A stretch of 64,000 nt of DNA from Algicoccus sp048820935 (GCF_048820935.1 NZ_JBMERD010000005.1:1-64000); one strand, 5' to 3'; counted from the first letter of the stretch, positions 18,963 through 28,769 are shown. A program made the numbers and translations. Notes: generated from the sequence alone by a model not told the origin.

Positions 18963-19222
18963 ACACCCATTAAAACGCTTGGATTGCACCCAAATACGGT
19001 GATTGGCTTTAGTACTTCCGGTACCCTAAACGTCCTAATTATGGTGTTGTCTAAAAATCACGAAACTCAGGCTTAAACTGACACATAGGAATCGAGTTGC
19101 AAACGGACAAATGCGTTAGAGTTACTCCATAGTTTCAATAAAGCATGTCTATGCGTACAGCTCCTTCAGCATTAAATTCCGAGTTCAAAGCGGTCGAACG
19201 ACAAAACAACTACAGAGCATGA

Positions 19223-19342
19223 TTGCGTTTAAAGATTGCGGCTAGCTTGGCTGAACCGTGGACTGCCATTGCGCATGATGATGTGATGGCAGAGATGGAT
19301 ACACTGATTAACAATATCGAAGCAGGACAGTCAAAGGCATAA
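19223..19342 (+). pseudogene. Remnant of an antitoxin-like gene (C-terminal 39 codons)
   Basis: A short frame bounded upstream by a TGA at 19220-19222 encodes LRLKIAASLAEPWTAIAHDD followed by VMAEMDTLINNIEAG and ends at TAA 19340-19342. The pattern recalls the C-terminal tail of small type II antitoxins of the RelB/DinJ kind, but the N-terminal DNA-binding half is missing in this frame. An ATG at 19149 in another frame runs into the same TGA. I see it as a decayed antitoxin; the family assignment is tentative. The surrounding 760-base stretch from 18906 to 19664 otherwise holds only the terminator and the VapB remnant. Confidence 0.4.
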
Positions 19343-19477
19343 CGCTGCCGATTGTTTGAATTGCTTCAGCTCTTGATCGTTGACTGATAATTTTTGTTGA
19401 TTTGCCTGCTTTTTATAGTGGTATGTCAAAGTTCAGACTAAGTAATCGCAGATATCGTCGAACTCACGGTGTGCGTA

Positions 19478-19579
19478 TCAAAAGTCTTCCCGTCCTGACT
19501 GAGCTTGATCTGCACGTTTGGTCATAAAATCTTTGCTGGCAGCGAAAGCATTCTGGAAAACGCTGTCTCGGTGACTTTG
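19478..19579 (-). pseudogene. Remnant of a second VapB-like antitoxin gene
   Basis: On the minus strand 33 codons read as a close copy of the C-terminal half of the VapB-like protein at 20410-20709. The shared residues include FAASKDFMTKRADQAQS against FTASKDFMTERASQDQS. The frame is closed upstream by TAA (19580-19582) and downstream by TGA (19478-19480). At DNA level both copies contain the same 20-plus-base core around 19520-19542 and 20506-20528. The two copies are in the same orientation and bracket the fic gene, so this is a leftover of duplication or of recombination that placed fic here. Confidence 0.7.
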
Positions 19580-19664
19580 TTATCATCATGAAAACCCTCG
19601 CCTGTTGTAGCAGGGAGCAGTCTTATACTCCGAGCACGGACGTGTAAGTTCTACGATTCAATCG

Positions 19665-20387
19665 ATGGGTAATTTTTATATAAATATGCGTTACATTGGC
19701 CAAAAACAAGCACTTTTTATTGCATCTAAATTAAGAGATGAGCTTATTTTTAATATGGCTCAAGCGGAAGGCAACTCATTAACATTTGCTGAAACAGCGA
19801 CGGTGATTTCAGGTTATTCGGTTGCGGGCAAGCCAATGTCTGATCTTCATCAAGTAGAAAACATCAGAGATGGCTGGGACTTTGTGATTGAGCATGTGAA
19901 AAACAATGCATTTAAGGTTGATAAACAGACCTTCATTGATGTCAATGCGATTGTTGCTCAAGGCGAAAATCCCAGTGTGGGTGGTTTTAGAGACAAAATG
20001 GTGGTTATATCAGGAACTGCTTATATGCCGCCACAACCATTTCTGCTGAGTAGCTTATTTAGAGAGATGGTCGAAAAGTTTGAAGCTACCCAAAACGTAG
20101 AAGCTAGCTTTGATCTGTTTTTAGATACCGCGAGAAATCAATATTTTGAAGATGGTAATAAGCGCACCGGGCAACTCATGATGAATGGTGTGCTGATTAG
20201 CAGAGGTTATGCACCGTTTACATTTGCTCCAAAAGTGGATACTGAGTTTAGAAATCAACTGCTGCGTTTTTATGAAACTATGGAAAAACAAGGCATGATC
20301 AATTTTATTCACGAGCAATTAAATGAACCTAGATATTTATTGATGCAGCCCGAATTAGACGTGAATGATCATCCTCTTAAAACATGA
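19665..20387 (+). CDS. Fic-domain protein with altered catalytic motif
   Basis: A 240-residue Fic-family protein. The N-terminal part holds the AEGNSLTFAETATVISG segment that in this family carries the autoinhibitory Glu, followed by the KPMSDLHQVENIRDGWDFV region. The core motif near residues 160-170 reads QYFEDGNKRTG. The usual motif begins with a catalytic His two residues before the Phe; here that position is Gln, while the phosphate-binding DGN and KR are kept. Classic AMP-transferase activity is therefore doubtful, although I recall Fic-like subfamilies with Gln at this place. Start ATG 19665 or 19686; neither has a strong ribosome site. Flanked by antitoxin debris on one side and an orphan VapB-like gene on the other. 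Confidence 0.8.
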   Translation: MGNFYINMRYIGQKQALFIASKLRDELIFNMAQAEGNSLTFAETATVISGYSVAGKPMSDLHQVENIRDGWDFVIEHVKNNAFKVDKQTFIDVNAIVAQGENPSVGGFRDKMVVISGTAYMPPQPFLLSSLFREMVEKFEATQNVEASFDLFLDTARNQYFEDGNKRTGQLMMNGVLISRGYAPFTFAPKVDTEFRNQLLRFYETMEKQGMINFIHEQLNEPRYLLMQPELDVNDHPLKT

Positions 20388-20409
20388 CGGCAAAGACCAG
20401 TGAATCGAG

Positions 20410-20709
20410 TTAAGTCACTGTATTATCTCTGGTTCTGAATTTACTGATTTTTTGAATGGAACGTTTAAGGGTGTCTCGTTCTGATTGATCTTGACTTGCA
20501 CGTTCGGTCATAAAATCTTTGCTGGCAGTGAAACCATCCTTGAAAAAGTCGTCCCAAGATTGATCAATAGGCGCGAGAATGCGCTCATTGCCTTTGACTC
20601 GTATCTTGACTTGACGCACTCCTTGCGGAAAACGAGCTTCTGTTGGAAGCAACACGACCTGGGTGCTGTTAATCATAAGAACGGTTCCAATCGGCATAGT
20701 AGTTTTCAT
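20410..20709 (-). CDS. Orphan VapB-like antitoxin (AbrB-type fold)
   Basis: A 99-residue protein with an N-terminal swapped-hairpin DNA-binding region (GTVLMINSTQVVLLPTEARF, VRQVKIRVKGNERILAP) typical of VapB/MazE antitoxins. A toxin-binding tail SWDDFF...SKDFMTERA follows. The C terminus is about 18 residues longer than usual (KRSIQKISKFRTRDNTVT), which may be read-through after loss of the normal end. A VapC toxin would be expected directly downstream on the minus strand, but that space holds the opposite-strand fic gene. It is therefore an orphan antitoxin or a non-functional leftover. Confidence 0.7.
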   Translation of the reverse strand: MKTTMPIGTVLMINSTQVVLLPTEARFPQGVRQVKIRVKGNERILAPIDQSWDDFFKDGFTASKDFMTERASQDQSERDTLKRSIQKISKFRTRDNTVT

Positions 20710-20731
20710 CTAACATATCGAGAAGGTTTGT

Positions 20732-20771
20732 TAGCGAAGGCTGCCGAAATGGACATTGGCTGCCTTCGCTA
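20732..20771 (-). terminator. Hairpin after the Bug-family gene
   Basis: A 14-bp stem with one mismatch (20732-20745 with 20758-20771) lies 23 bases beyond the stop of the minus-strand binding-protein gene. There is no T-run, so the mechanism of termination is uncertain. Confidence 0.5.
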
Positions 20772-20793
20772 GTTGGAGATGATCGTAGAGATC

Positions 20794-21798
20794 TTAATCC
20801 AGTGCAATGCCGAGCTTATCAATCATGGGGTTCCATGTCTCTTGTTCACGCGTGATCAAGGCTTTTAAGTCGTCCGGACCTGTGCCTTCTGGTGTGAAGT
20901 AGACGGATTCAAATTGACCAGCAATCTCTGGATCCTTCATGATTTTTGCGACTTCTGTGTGCAAGCGATCGACAATCTCTTTGGGTGTGTCGGCAGGTGC
21001 CAACATGGCATTCCATGAAATCGCTTCAAATTCTGGATAACCATTGTCTGCAAGCGTCGGTACGCCAGGTAGAGAATCCACAGGTTTCAGACTGGTGATG
21101 GCTAACGCATTGACTTTGTCGGCTTTGACGTGGGGCATGGCAATGGCAGGAACCATGAAACTTGCCTGGATGTCGCCAGCTAAGATGGCGTTCACGATAT
21201 CTGGGAATCCGGAATAGGGGATGTGTGCGAGTTCACTGCCAGTTTCTTGGTTGAACATTTCCATGGCGAGATGGGAGGCACTACCGGCACCGACTGAACC
21301 GTAATTGTATTTGCCAGGCGCTGCTTTCGCAGTATCCACAAATTTTCCGATGGTATCTGCATCCAATTTTTTGGATGTGATGAGTAAATTTGGGCTGGTG
21401 GCAATCAGGCTAATGGGAGCCAGATCAGTCAGTGGATCGTAGCCCAAGGTTTTACTGTACAACTTTGGTGCTGTAACCAAAGGACCATTAATGGTGTACA
21501 GCAGAGTGTAGCCGTCGGGTTTTGCCTGTGTGGCTTGTCGTGTACCGATATTGCCGCCAGCACCAGCTTTGTTGTCGATCACAATGACTTGGTTTAAGGC
21601 TTTGCCCAAAGGATCGCTAATTGCACGTGCCAGAATGTCGGGTGAACTACCAGGCGGGAAGGGCACAATCATTTTGATGGGTTGATCATCAGGCCAGGCT
21701 GCAAAAGCCGCTGGGCTCAACATCAGTGTTGTGCAGGCCAGACCAAGTGCTAGGAAACTACGCGCAAAGGCGGGTCGTACGTGAAATGTCTGTTTCAT
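20794..21798 (-). CDS. Bug/TctC-family periplasmic solute-binding protein
   Basis: A 334-residue tripartite-tricarboxylate-transporter receptor. The signal peptide is clear (MKQTFHVRPAFARSFLALGL, then a hydrophobic stretch ending AAFAAW). The mature protein begins with the family hallmark WPDDQPIKMIVPFPPGSSPD and continues with DNKAGAGGNIGT and NYGSVGAGSASHLAMEMF. These proteins bind carboxylates or related small metabolites in the periplasm. No TctA/TctB membrane genes are nearby, as is common for the expanded Bug family of Alcaligenaceae, so it either shares a distant transporter or acts in sensing. Confidence 0.93.
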   Translation of the reverse strand: MKQTFHVRPAFARSFLALGLACTTLMLSPAAFAAWPDDQPIKMIVPFPPGSSPDILARAISDPLGKALNQVIVIDNKAGAGGNIGTRQATQAKPDGYTLLYTINGPLVTAPKLYSKTLGYDPLTDLAPISLIATSPNLLITSKKLDADTIGKFVDTAKAAPGKYNYGSVGAGSASHLAMEMFNQETGSELAHIPYSGFPDIVNAILAGDIQASFMVPAIAMPHVKADKVNALAITSLKPVDSLPGVPTLADNGYPEFEAISWNAMLAPADTPKEIVDRLHTEVAKIMKDPEIAGQFESVYFTPEGTGPDDLKALITREQETWNPMIDKLGIALD

Positions 21799-22055
21799 AA
21801 AAACTCATTGGGCAAGAACGTTATTAACAGAAACGGGTGTTTTTGTATGGGTAACCATCGCAAGATGTCAGCATAACGGAAATTGCAAGATATGCTTCAA
21901 GTCGAGACGTCTATCGCGATAAGAAATGTTAGTTTGGTCGTTCTAATCGTGGTGTAAATGCTGCGACGCAGCACTTTTTGTTCTTCAAGAGGTTCTCTAT
22001 GGGTAAAATGCGACCATCCGAGGTCGTATTGACCCTAATAAGCGAGATGTACTGA

Positions 22056-23627
22056 ATGCAGCTAAGTAATTTCTCACAAGGCACAAAACGTGCCCGTAGA
22101 GCCCGCTGGGAGTTTTTCAGGTTGGGTATTGGCCTGATTTTTATTGTCAGCATCATGATTTATGCCACGTTAGGCATTGGTCTGACGGGTGAGCGTGGTG
22201 TTTTACTGGTTGTTGCAGCCATGATTGGCGGCTACATGGCCATGAATATCGGTGCCAATGATGTGGCGAATAATGTGGGTCCTGCGGTGGGGTCCAACGC
22301 CATTGGCCTCGCAGGCGCGGTGGTTCTCGCAGCGACTTTTGAGGTGGCGGGTGCTCTGATTGGTGGTGCCGATGTGGTGCAAACCATTCGTGGCGACATT
22401 ATTGATGAGAGTTTGATCCCCGATGCGGATCATTTTATTTGGATGATGACGGCCAGTTTGCTGGCAGGCGCTTTGTGGCTGAATTTTGCCACTGCGGTGG
22501 GTGCGCCGGTCTCCACAACCCATGCCATTGTGGGCGCTGTGTTGGGTGCAGGTTTGGCAGCAGGTGGTCTGGAGGCGGCCAACTGGGATGTCGTTCTAAA
22601 TATTGTGGTGAGTTGGGTTGTCTCGCCTGTGGCAGGTGGTCTGATTGCAGCTGGGTTTTTGTTTTGGATTAAACGAGCCATTACCTATCAGCAAGATATG
22701 GTTCAAGCAGCGCGTAAAACGGTGCCTATTTTGATTGGCTTGATGGGGTTTGCCTTTGCAACTTATTTGATTCTCAAAGGCTTGCATCACATCATGGACT
22801 TAACGTTTGCTCTGGCGCTTGTTGCCGGCGTGATCGTGGGATTTATTGTTTGGTATGCCATGCGGTTTGCGATTGCCCGCCAGACTGTTGATATGGAGAA
22901 CACCAAAGAGTCAATTAACTCTTTGTTTAACTACCCACTTGTTTTTGCGGCTGCTTTGCTGAGTTTTGCGCACGGTGCCAATGATGTGGCTAATGCTATC
23001 GGACCCTTGGCAGCGATTGCTGATACGGTGAGTGGGATGGCTGATTCAGGACACGCAAGTATTCCTAGCTGGGTCATGTGGATCGGTGCGTTAGGCATTG
23101 CATTGGGGCTCGCTTTATGGGGGCCCAAGTTGATTAAAACAGTGGGTGGTGAAATTACTGACCTTGATCAAATGCGCGCCTTCTGTATCGCGATGTCGGC
23201 TGCTTTGACCGTGATTGTGGCGTCACAACTAGGTTTGCCGGTTAGCTCGACCCATATTGCAATTGGAGGGGTGTTGGGTGTTGGTTTCTTGCGTGAATAC
23301 CTGAAGCTGAATTACACGGGTATGATCGAAGAGATCAAGATGCGCCATGAAGGTAAAAAAGCAGAAGAGATTCAGGCGTATTTAGAGACTTTTGCGGCAG
23401 CCTCTGTTGAAGAAAAGCAGACCATGCTTGATCAGCTCAAAGCTAAATCGGCCAGCGTTAAACTGAAGAAAAAAGAAATCAAACGAGTCAAACGCATGTA
23501 CCGCAAAGAATTGGTGCAGCGTTCGGTCGTGTACAAAATTATTGCTGCCTGGATTATTACCGTGCCTGCGGCGGGTGCGATGGCGGCTGTGATTTATCTG
23601 GGTATTGTCTGGGTAGTCCAGTCTTAA
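22056..23627 (+). CDS. pit: PiT-family inorganic phosphate transporter
   Basis: A 523-residue inner-membrane phosphate permease. The two inverted family repeats are evident: GANDVANNVGPAVGSNAIGL near residues 67-86 and GANDVANAIGPLAAIAD near 306-322. Each is followed by a SSTH/STTH motif (APVSTTHAIVGAVLGAG, LPVSSTHIAIGGVLGVG). A cytosolic, charged, Lys/Glu-rich segment of about 70 residues precedes the last helix, longer than in E. coli PitA. It likely imports metal-phosphate with protons. Monocistronic. Confidence 0.93.
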   Translation: MQLSNFSQGTKRARRARWEFFRLGIGLIFIVSIMIYATLGIGLTGERGVLLVVAAMIGGYMAMNIGANDVANNVGPAVGSNAIGLAGAVVLAATFEVAGALIGGADVVQTIRGDIIDESLIPDADHFIWMMTASLLAGALWLNFATAVGAPVSTTHAIVGAVLGAGLAAGGLEAANWDVVLNIVVSWVVSPVAGGLIAAGFLFWIKRAITYQQDMVQAARKTVPILIGLMGFAFATYLILKGLHHIMDLTFALALVAGVIVGFIVWYAMRFAIARQTVDMENTKESINSLFNYPLVFAAALLSFAHGANDVANAIGPLAAIADTVSGMADSGHASIPSWVMWIGALGIALGLALWGPKLIKTVGGEITDLDQMRAFCIAMSAALTVIVASQLGLPVSSTHIAIGGVLGVGFLREYLKLNYTGMIEEIKMRHEGKKAEEIQAYLETFAAASVEEKQTMLDQLKAKSASVKLKKKEIKRVKRMYRKELVQRSVVYKIIAAWIITVPAAGAMAAVIYLGIVWVVQS

Positions 23628-23784
23628 TCGACTGGTATACCTGGCTTATCTTGTAGGAGATGGTCTGAACTCATGTAACTGAAATCTTGTTGGTTGAATG
23701 CGATTTGATGAAAGCGTGTATCTTGCGTTTTCGGTCACTACGTATCTAGTGACGAACAATCTTCAACTAAGAGGTTTTATCATC

Positions 23785-25743
23785 ATGTGCCGATTCAGGC
23801 CGTCGGGTTTACGACGCATTCGTCAACGGATAAGCTACGCACTGGCTGGGCTTGCGCTTGTCTTTTCACAAAATGCGTCTGTGGCTTTCGCATCCGCAGC
23901 TACATCATTATCTGACTTATCCAATTCTTCGAAAGTGCCTATAAGCGGTGTGGTTGTGCAGCAAGCACCCATGACGGTGAATCGTTTTGTTTTTCAGTTG
24001 ACGGTTAATTCGGATGGAACCAGTGTCATCGATCGTCAGCGATTAATCACCGCGAATACCGCTAGTGGTGCGCTGCAGTTATCGCAATTTGGTGATCACT
24101 ACAATCAGTCGAGGGAAACGCTCGACGTGGTTGAAGCTTGGACCGAAAACCCATCGGGTGAGAAATTTCTTGTGGGTGCACATGCCATCCATGATGTGGA
24201 TGAACACAACGGACAAGACAGTGTTTATAGCGATGAAAAAGCACGGATGGTGATTTTTTCAAACGTAAACGTGGGCTCGAAAGTGTTCTTACATACCAGA
24301 GTGACGACACAACAACCACTTTATCCAGATCATGTCATTCACGAAGAAGTCCTAGATCCTCGCATCCCTTTTGAATCGGTTGATTTTGAAGTGATCCATG
24401 ATGTCACAAAACCCGTGTTTATTCATGCACCGAGAATGACGGGGACAACCCACTTGTCTGCGGATGGGCGTCAACAAATCCACCAATATCATTTTGAGCA
24501 GCTAGAAGTCGCTAAGCTTGAAGACGATTCCATTGATTGGCATGATTTATTTACCGGCTTTCAGGTATCAACCGTAGCGAGCGTTCAAGCGCTTGGGCAG
24601 TTATATGCACAACATGCACAAGCGCAAGAAGTCGTGACGCCTGAAATTGCCGCTTTAGCAAAAGATCTGACCCAAGGTATTGAAGACCCACTCGAGCAGG
24701 TTCAAGCCATTTATCATTGGGTCACCAGCCAAATTCGTTATGTGGGTGTCTATCTGTCCAATGCGGCGGTGGTGCCGCACTCTGCCGGTGAAGTCTTGAA
24801 AAATGGGTATGGGGATTGCAAAGACCATAACGCCTTGTTTGTGGCCTTGTTAAAAGCGATTGGCGTGGATGCGCTGGCTGCCTTGGTCAATCAAGGGGAT
24901 TCCTACACTTTACCGGAAATTGGAATACTGGCTAGGCTCAATCATGTGATGACCTATTTACCAAAATGGGATCTGTTTTTAGACACAACCAGCGGTTTAT
25001 TACCATTTGGCGTGTTGTCAGACCGCACAGTTGATAAGCCGGTTGTCCTGACCTCTTTAGGCCTGCTGGGACGCACACCCAAAGCCACTACACAGACCAA
25101 TGTGTTGCACACGATGATGGAGATGTCGATTTCGCCGACCGGCGTGATGCAAGGGATTGTGGAAACAGACATGCAAGGACCCTCTTCTTTAGCCATTCGC
25201 AGTTATTTGGCAAGTTATGGGCCTGAGCATGCCACTGAGCAGGCTCAGTCTTTATTGTCTCGATATTTGCATTCGGGCCAAGCATCGCTGTCTTTCGATG
25301 GTGTTTGGGAACGTGCAGAAATAATCCGGTATCGGATGGACTATGCGCTGGATCCTGAGAGCAATTTCCCAGGGCCTGGTGCACTGACTCTGCCAGGAGG
25401 GTTGTCCCCAGCACATCTGATCAATATTTTGATGCAAGTGCCGCTTCCAACCCGTCAGTATCCGTATGTTTGCCAACCACAACATACAGAAGAGCATTAT
25501 CGGATCGAATTTCCGAAGAATGTTGTGATTACGAAATTGCCTGATGATGTGCGAATGCAGGAAGCGACCATGCGTTTTGAATCGCATTACGAGCAGCAAG
25601 GCAATCAAGTGATTGCGTATCGAAAATTGGAATTAGACCCTGAAGAATCTCAATGTCAACCTGAAGTGAGTGAGCATGGGTGGCGTTTGCGTCAGCACAT
25701 TTTGCGGGATTTGCGAGGGCAAATTTTTTACGCACCCGCATAA
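23785..25743 (+). CDS. Secreted DUF3857/transglutaminase-like protein
   Basis: A 652-residue protein with a signal peptide (Arg-rich start, hydrophobic ALAGLALVF, cleavage near AFASA). A DUF3857 beta-rich domain (about 50-270) is followed by a transglutaminase-like core. The catalytic triad is visible as Cys in GYGDCKDH, His in RLNHVMTYL and Asp in FLDTTSG. A further beta domain follows, like the DUF3858 tail often found with these two. Start ATG 23785 gives a clean signal peptide; an upstream in-frame ATG at 23698 adds 29 residues and is less likely. Periplasmic; substrate unknown, possibly protein or peptide amide bonds. Confidence 0.85.
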   Translation: MCRFRPSGLRRIRQRISYALAGLALVFSQNASVAFASAATSLSDLSNSSKVPISGVVVQQAPMTVNRFVFQLTVNSDGTSVIDRQRLITANTASGALQLSQFGDHYNQSRETLDVVEAWTENPSGEKFLVGAHAIHDVDEHNGQDSVYSDEKARMVIFSNVNVGSKVFLHTRVTTQQPLYPDHVIHEEVLDPRIPFESVDFEVIHDVTKPVFIHAPRMTGTTHLSADGRQQIHQYHFEQLEVAKLEDDSIDWHDLFTGFQVSTVASVQALGQLYAQHAQAQEVVTPEIAALAKDLTQGIEDPLEQVQAIYHWVTSQIRYVGVYLSNAAVVPHSAGEVLKNGYGDCKDHNALFVALLKAIGVDALAALVNQGDSYTLPEIGILARLNHVMTYLPKWDLFLDTTSGLLPFGVLSDRTVDKPVVLTSLGLLGRTPKATTQTNVLHTMMEMSISPTGVMQGIVETDMQGPSSLAIRSYLASYGPEHATEQAQSLLSRYLHSGQASLSFDGVWERAEIIRYRMDYALDPESNFPGPGALTLPGGLSPAHLINILMQVPLPTRQYPYVCQPQHTEEHYRIEFPKNVVITKLPDDVRMQEATMRFESHYEQQGNQVIAYRKLELDPEESQCQPEVSEHGWRLRQHILRDLRGQIFYAPA

Positions 25744-25761
25744 TAACTCTCAGAAACAGTT

Positions 25762-26910
25762 TTATCTATCTGGCAGGGGCCAAGTTTGTACATGGTTTCT
25801 GCCATTTCTTTTGGCGTGATAAAGCGCATCATCAGCTTTTGAAAGCAACGAATCAATGTCATAACCTACATCGGTTGAGAAAGCGACACCAATACTGACA
25901 CTCAGCTTTCCTAGATTGGTATGAGACAGTGCATGGAAACGTTGGCAAATCGATTGGGCAACTTCTAGAGGGAAGCTGGCAGAAGTTTGTTCGATCAATA
26001 ATGCAAATTCTTCACCCCCAATTCGAGCGTAAATACCATGGTTTGGAACCGCTGCCTTGAGCGTATTGGCGAAAAGAATCAAAACTTGGTTGCCATGTTC
26101 GTGCCCAAACTCATCGTTGATCAATTTGAAGTGATCTAAATCACACATGAGTGCGGCCACGGGGTTGCCCGCATGGTTACTTGATTGCAGAAGTTTTTTG
26201 GCATCTTCAAAAAAAGCACGCCGATTGGGAATACGTGTGAGCTCATCCTGTAAGGCGGCTTGTTGGAACGCTTTTTCAGTTCGCTTGTGAACCATGAGTA
26301 GCAAGCTGTAGTTAAAAACGACGATGAAAAAAGCCTCTTCCATGGCCGTGACCGAAAGGCTAAGCGGTGTCGAAAAGTTGTAGGTTGTATCTTGCAGGAG
26401 TATCCGTAAGAGATAAAAAAGGCCGTGCACGGACAGGACGAAATACATCGGTGCCATTTTCCAGATATCTTTGATCTGATATTTCAACAATGTGTTGATC
26501 ATGGCAAACGAATAGATCGCAATAATCGCAGAAAATAAAATCACGCGAAGGTTAACGTCACTGATAAACGGTTCCCAGAAGCACAATCCGATCCAGACGA
26601 TCGGCGCGATTAGAACCCAATTCCAACGGGGTCTCTTGCCCGTGTAGACACGAACACTCGATAGCAATAGTGCTGTACTGACGATGAGCATCGGATTAGA
26701 AAACCAAACCGCCAGCTCGCCCCAGTAACGTCCGTTTGTGGTTTTTAGTCCGAGTAGAAAGGCGCAACCCCCCAAGATTGCTGAAAATGCCGCGAGTCTG
26801 AGCACTTCGCCGTGTTGGCTATTGACGGCGGCAAAGAAGGTCATTGCGCCAACCAGAAAATAGATGAAAGAGACAACAATGATCAGGGTTTGCGTATCAA
26901 GAATCAGCAT
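25762..26910 (-). CDS. Membrane diguanylate cyclase (GGDEF)
   Basis: A 382-residue inner-membrane protein. An N-terminal half of six or seven hydrophobic helices (about 5-210) is followed by a GGDEF domain from about 220. The catalytic loop is GGEEF (ARIGGEEFALLIE). The RxxD inhibitory site of the two PAS-GGDEF proteins at the start of the window is missing (PNHGIYARI in its place), so feedback control may differ. The ATG at 26910 gives a short, sensible N terminus; an in-frame codon at 26958 adds a basic, unlikely extension. It runs divergently from the polysaccharide operon. Confidence 0.9.
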   Translation of the reverse strand: MLILDTQTLIIVVSFIYFLVGAMTFFAAVNSQHGEVLRLAAFSAILGGCAFLLGLKTTNGRYWGELAVWFSNPMLIVSTALLLSSVRVYTGKRPRWNWVLIAPIVWIGLCFWEPFISDVNLRVILFSAIIAIYSFAMINTLLKYQIKDIWKMAPMYFVLSVHGLFYLLRILLQDTTYNFSTPLSLSVTAMEEAFFIVVFNYSLLLMVHKRTEKAFQQAALQDELTRIPNRRAFFEDAKKLLQSSNHAGNPVAALMCDLDHFKLINDEFGHEHGNQVLILFANTLKAAVPNHGIYARIGGEEFALLIEQTSASFPLEVAQSICQRFHALSHTNLGKLSVSIGVAFSTDVGYDIDSLLSKADDALYHAKRNGRNHVQTWPLPDR

Positions 26911-27107
26911 AAGGCGGCTCCACGGTGTGTACTGCCGTTTGCAAACCCTACGAAACAATTAGGGCAATAGATTTCATATTAAACCCTAGTGCGCTGTTAT
27001 GCGTATTACACGTATGGTGTTTATTTTGGAATGAATCAACAAAAGTGATTGGCTTTGGCATTTTTGATCTCCTGAGCGCTCTGATATATACGTTATCTCA
27101 AAATCAT

Positions 27108-28769
27108 ATGGCTCAGGTCTATGTTGACACACAGGGCATCATGCTTGCTTTGTTTTCTTATGCGGCTCAAGCGATCTTTTTGCTCGTGGTGGTTTACTTC
27201 GCCTTGCACATGGCGCTCGAGTTCCGGGTCTTGCTGATTTCGCGGCGTGTGCATCAGCAGTCAGGAGCAAATGGTCAAACACAGAGTTCTGCTCAAACAC
27301 AGAGTGTTTGGTCAGATGAAAACTTTGCTCGTGAAGCTTCTGGGACTTTGGATGAGCTGGATGCTTTCCCCACGGTAACGGTGTTTTTACCGGTGCGTGA
27401 TGAGGCTGCTGTGGTTGGGCGGTTAATTGATGCGGTGAGTTAGATAGATTACCCCCGACAGTTTTTAGAGATTCTGGTGTTAGATGACTCGCGTGATCCA
27501 GATTGCATCCGAATGGCGCAGGAACGTGTTGCTCACTATGCGGGGCTGGGAGTTCCGATTCGCCAGGTCCGTCGAGTAAGTCAAAGGGGCTACAAAGCGG
27601 GTAATCTGGCGTATGGTATGCGTCAGGCTCAAGGTGAGTTCTTTGTCATTTTTGATGCGGACTTTGTACCACCAGCGGATTTCTTACTTCGAACATTGCC
27701 GAGTTTCCAAGATCCGAGTTTAGGTTTTCTGCAAACAGGGATTGGTTTCGAAAACAGAAACTATTCTTTCTTAACTCGTTTCCAAGCGATGGAAATGGGC
27801 CATCAACAGTTTGTGACAGAAGGCCTGTATAAAGAAGGGGCCATGGTGTCGTTAAGTGGCAGCTCCTGTGTCTGGCGTCGAACTTGTGTGGAGTCTCTGG
27901 GAGGTTGGAATTCATCAACAGTAACGGAAGACGTGGACTTGGGTTACCGGGCACAATTGGGTGAGTGGCGCTATGCATATTTACCGGATGTGGTGTCGAT
28001 GTCGAGATTGCCTGACACGGTGAGTGCATTTCGTATGCAACGTGAGCGCTGGGAGCGTGGTTTGATTCACAGTGCGTTTAAGCATAGTGGAGAGATGTGG
28101 CGTCAACCGATGTCGTTCAAAAAACGTTTACACGCGATTGCCATGATGTTTTCTTCATTGTTGTTGGCTGCGATTTTTATTCTTGTGTTGTTAAGTTTGC
28201 CACTGAACTATTTAGTTGATTTTGAGGGGCCTGTGTTTCGTTGGGGTGCCCCCATCTTTTTTGTCTTGGTGACGATTTGGGCGTTGAATAATGCGTTTGG
28301 CGCACGTTACGGTTCACAAAAGACATCTGAGAGCGATTCTGATTTGATTGTCTCTGATTCGGCTGTCTTTGATTCAGAGACGTCTGGTTCAGTCGTTTCC
28401 GGTGACGAGGATCATCAAAAAGAGCCCGGACTGTTTTTGAGTTTGTGGTACACCTACTTGTATGTGGCCATGTTTTTACCGATGGCTTGGTACTATTTTG
28501 CAGGAGGCGTGCGGGCAATGTTTGGGGTGCATGGTGGTTTTCATCCAACGCCTAAAGGGGAGCAGGTTGAGCGATCAGACCTGCCTCGTATTCACCGAGT
28601 GCTGGTGATCGGTGAGGTTTTGACATTTTTGTATTCCTGTCTGGCACTGTGGGTGGCGTATCTTGAAGCCAATTATGTTTTGATTCCGTTAAACGTGACA
28701 GTGTGCGTAGGGTTTGGCATGGTTTTGTATGGATCCTGGCAAGAAAGGTTGCAGCATGCACGCCGCTGA
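27108..28769 (+). pseudogene. GT2 glycosyltransferase interrupted by an in-frame TAG
   Basis: This frame encodes a 553-residue processive-type family 2 glycosyltransferase split by one amber codon at 27441-27443 (codon 112). On both sides the frame and homology are intact: TVFLPVRDEAAVVGRLIDAVS, stop, then IDYPRQFLEILVLDDSRDPD. Downstream motifs are complete: FDADF (DxD), TEDVDLG and QRERW (QxxRW), then C-terminal membrane helices and a Ser/Asp-rich loop of about 40 residues. The stop falls where related enzymes have one ordinary residue, so a C-to-T change of a CAG codon would explain it. The start at ATG 27108 precedes an N-terminal helix. The 3' end overlaps the next gene. Real mutation, suppression and read error cannot be separated here. 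Confidence 0.85.
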
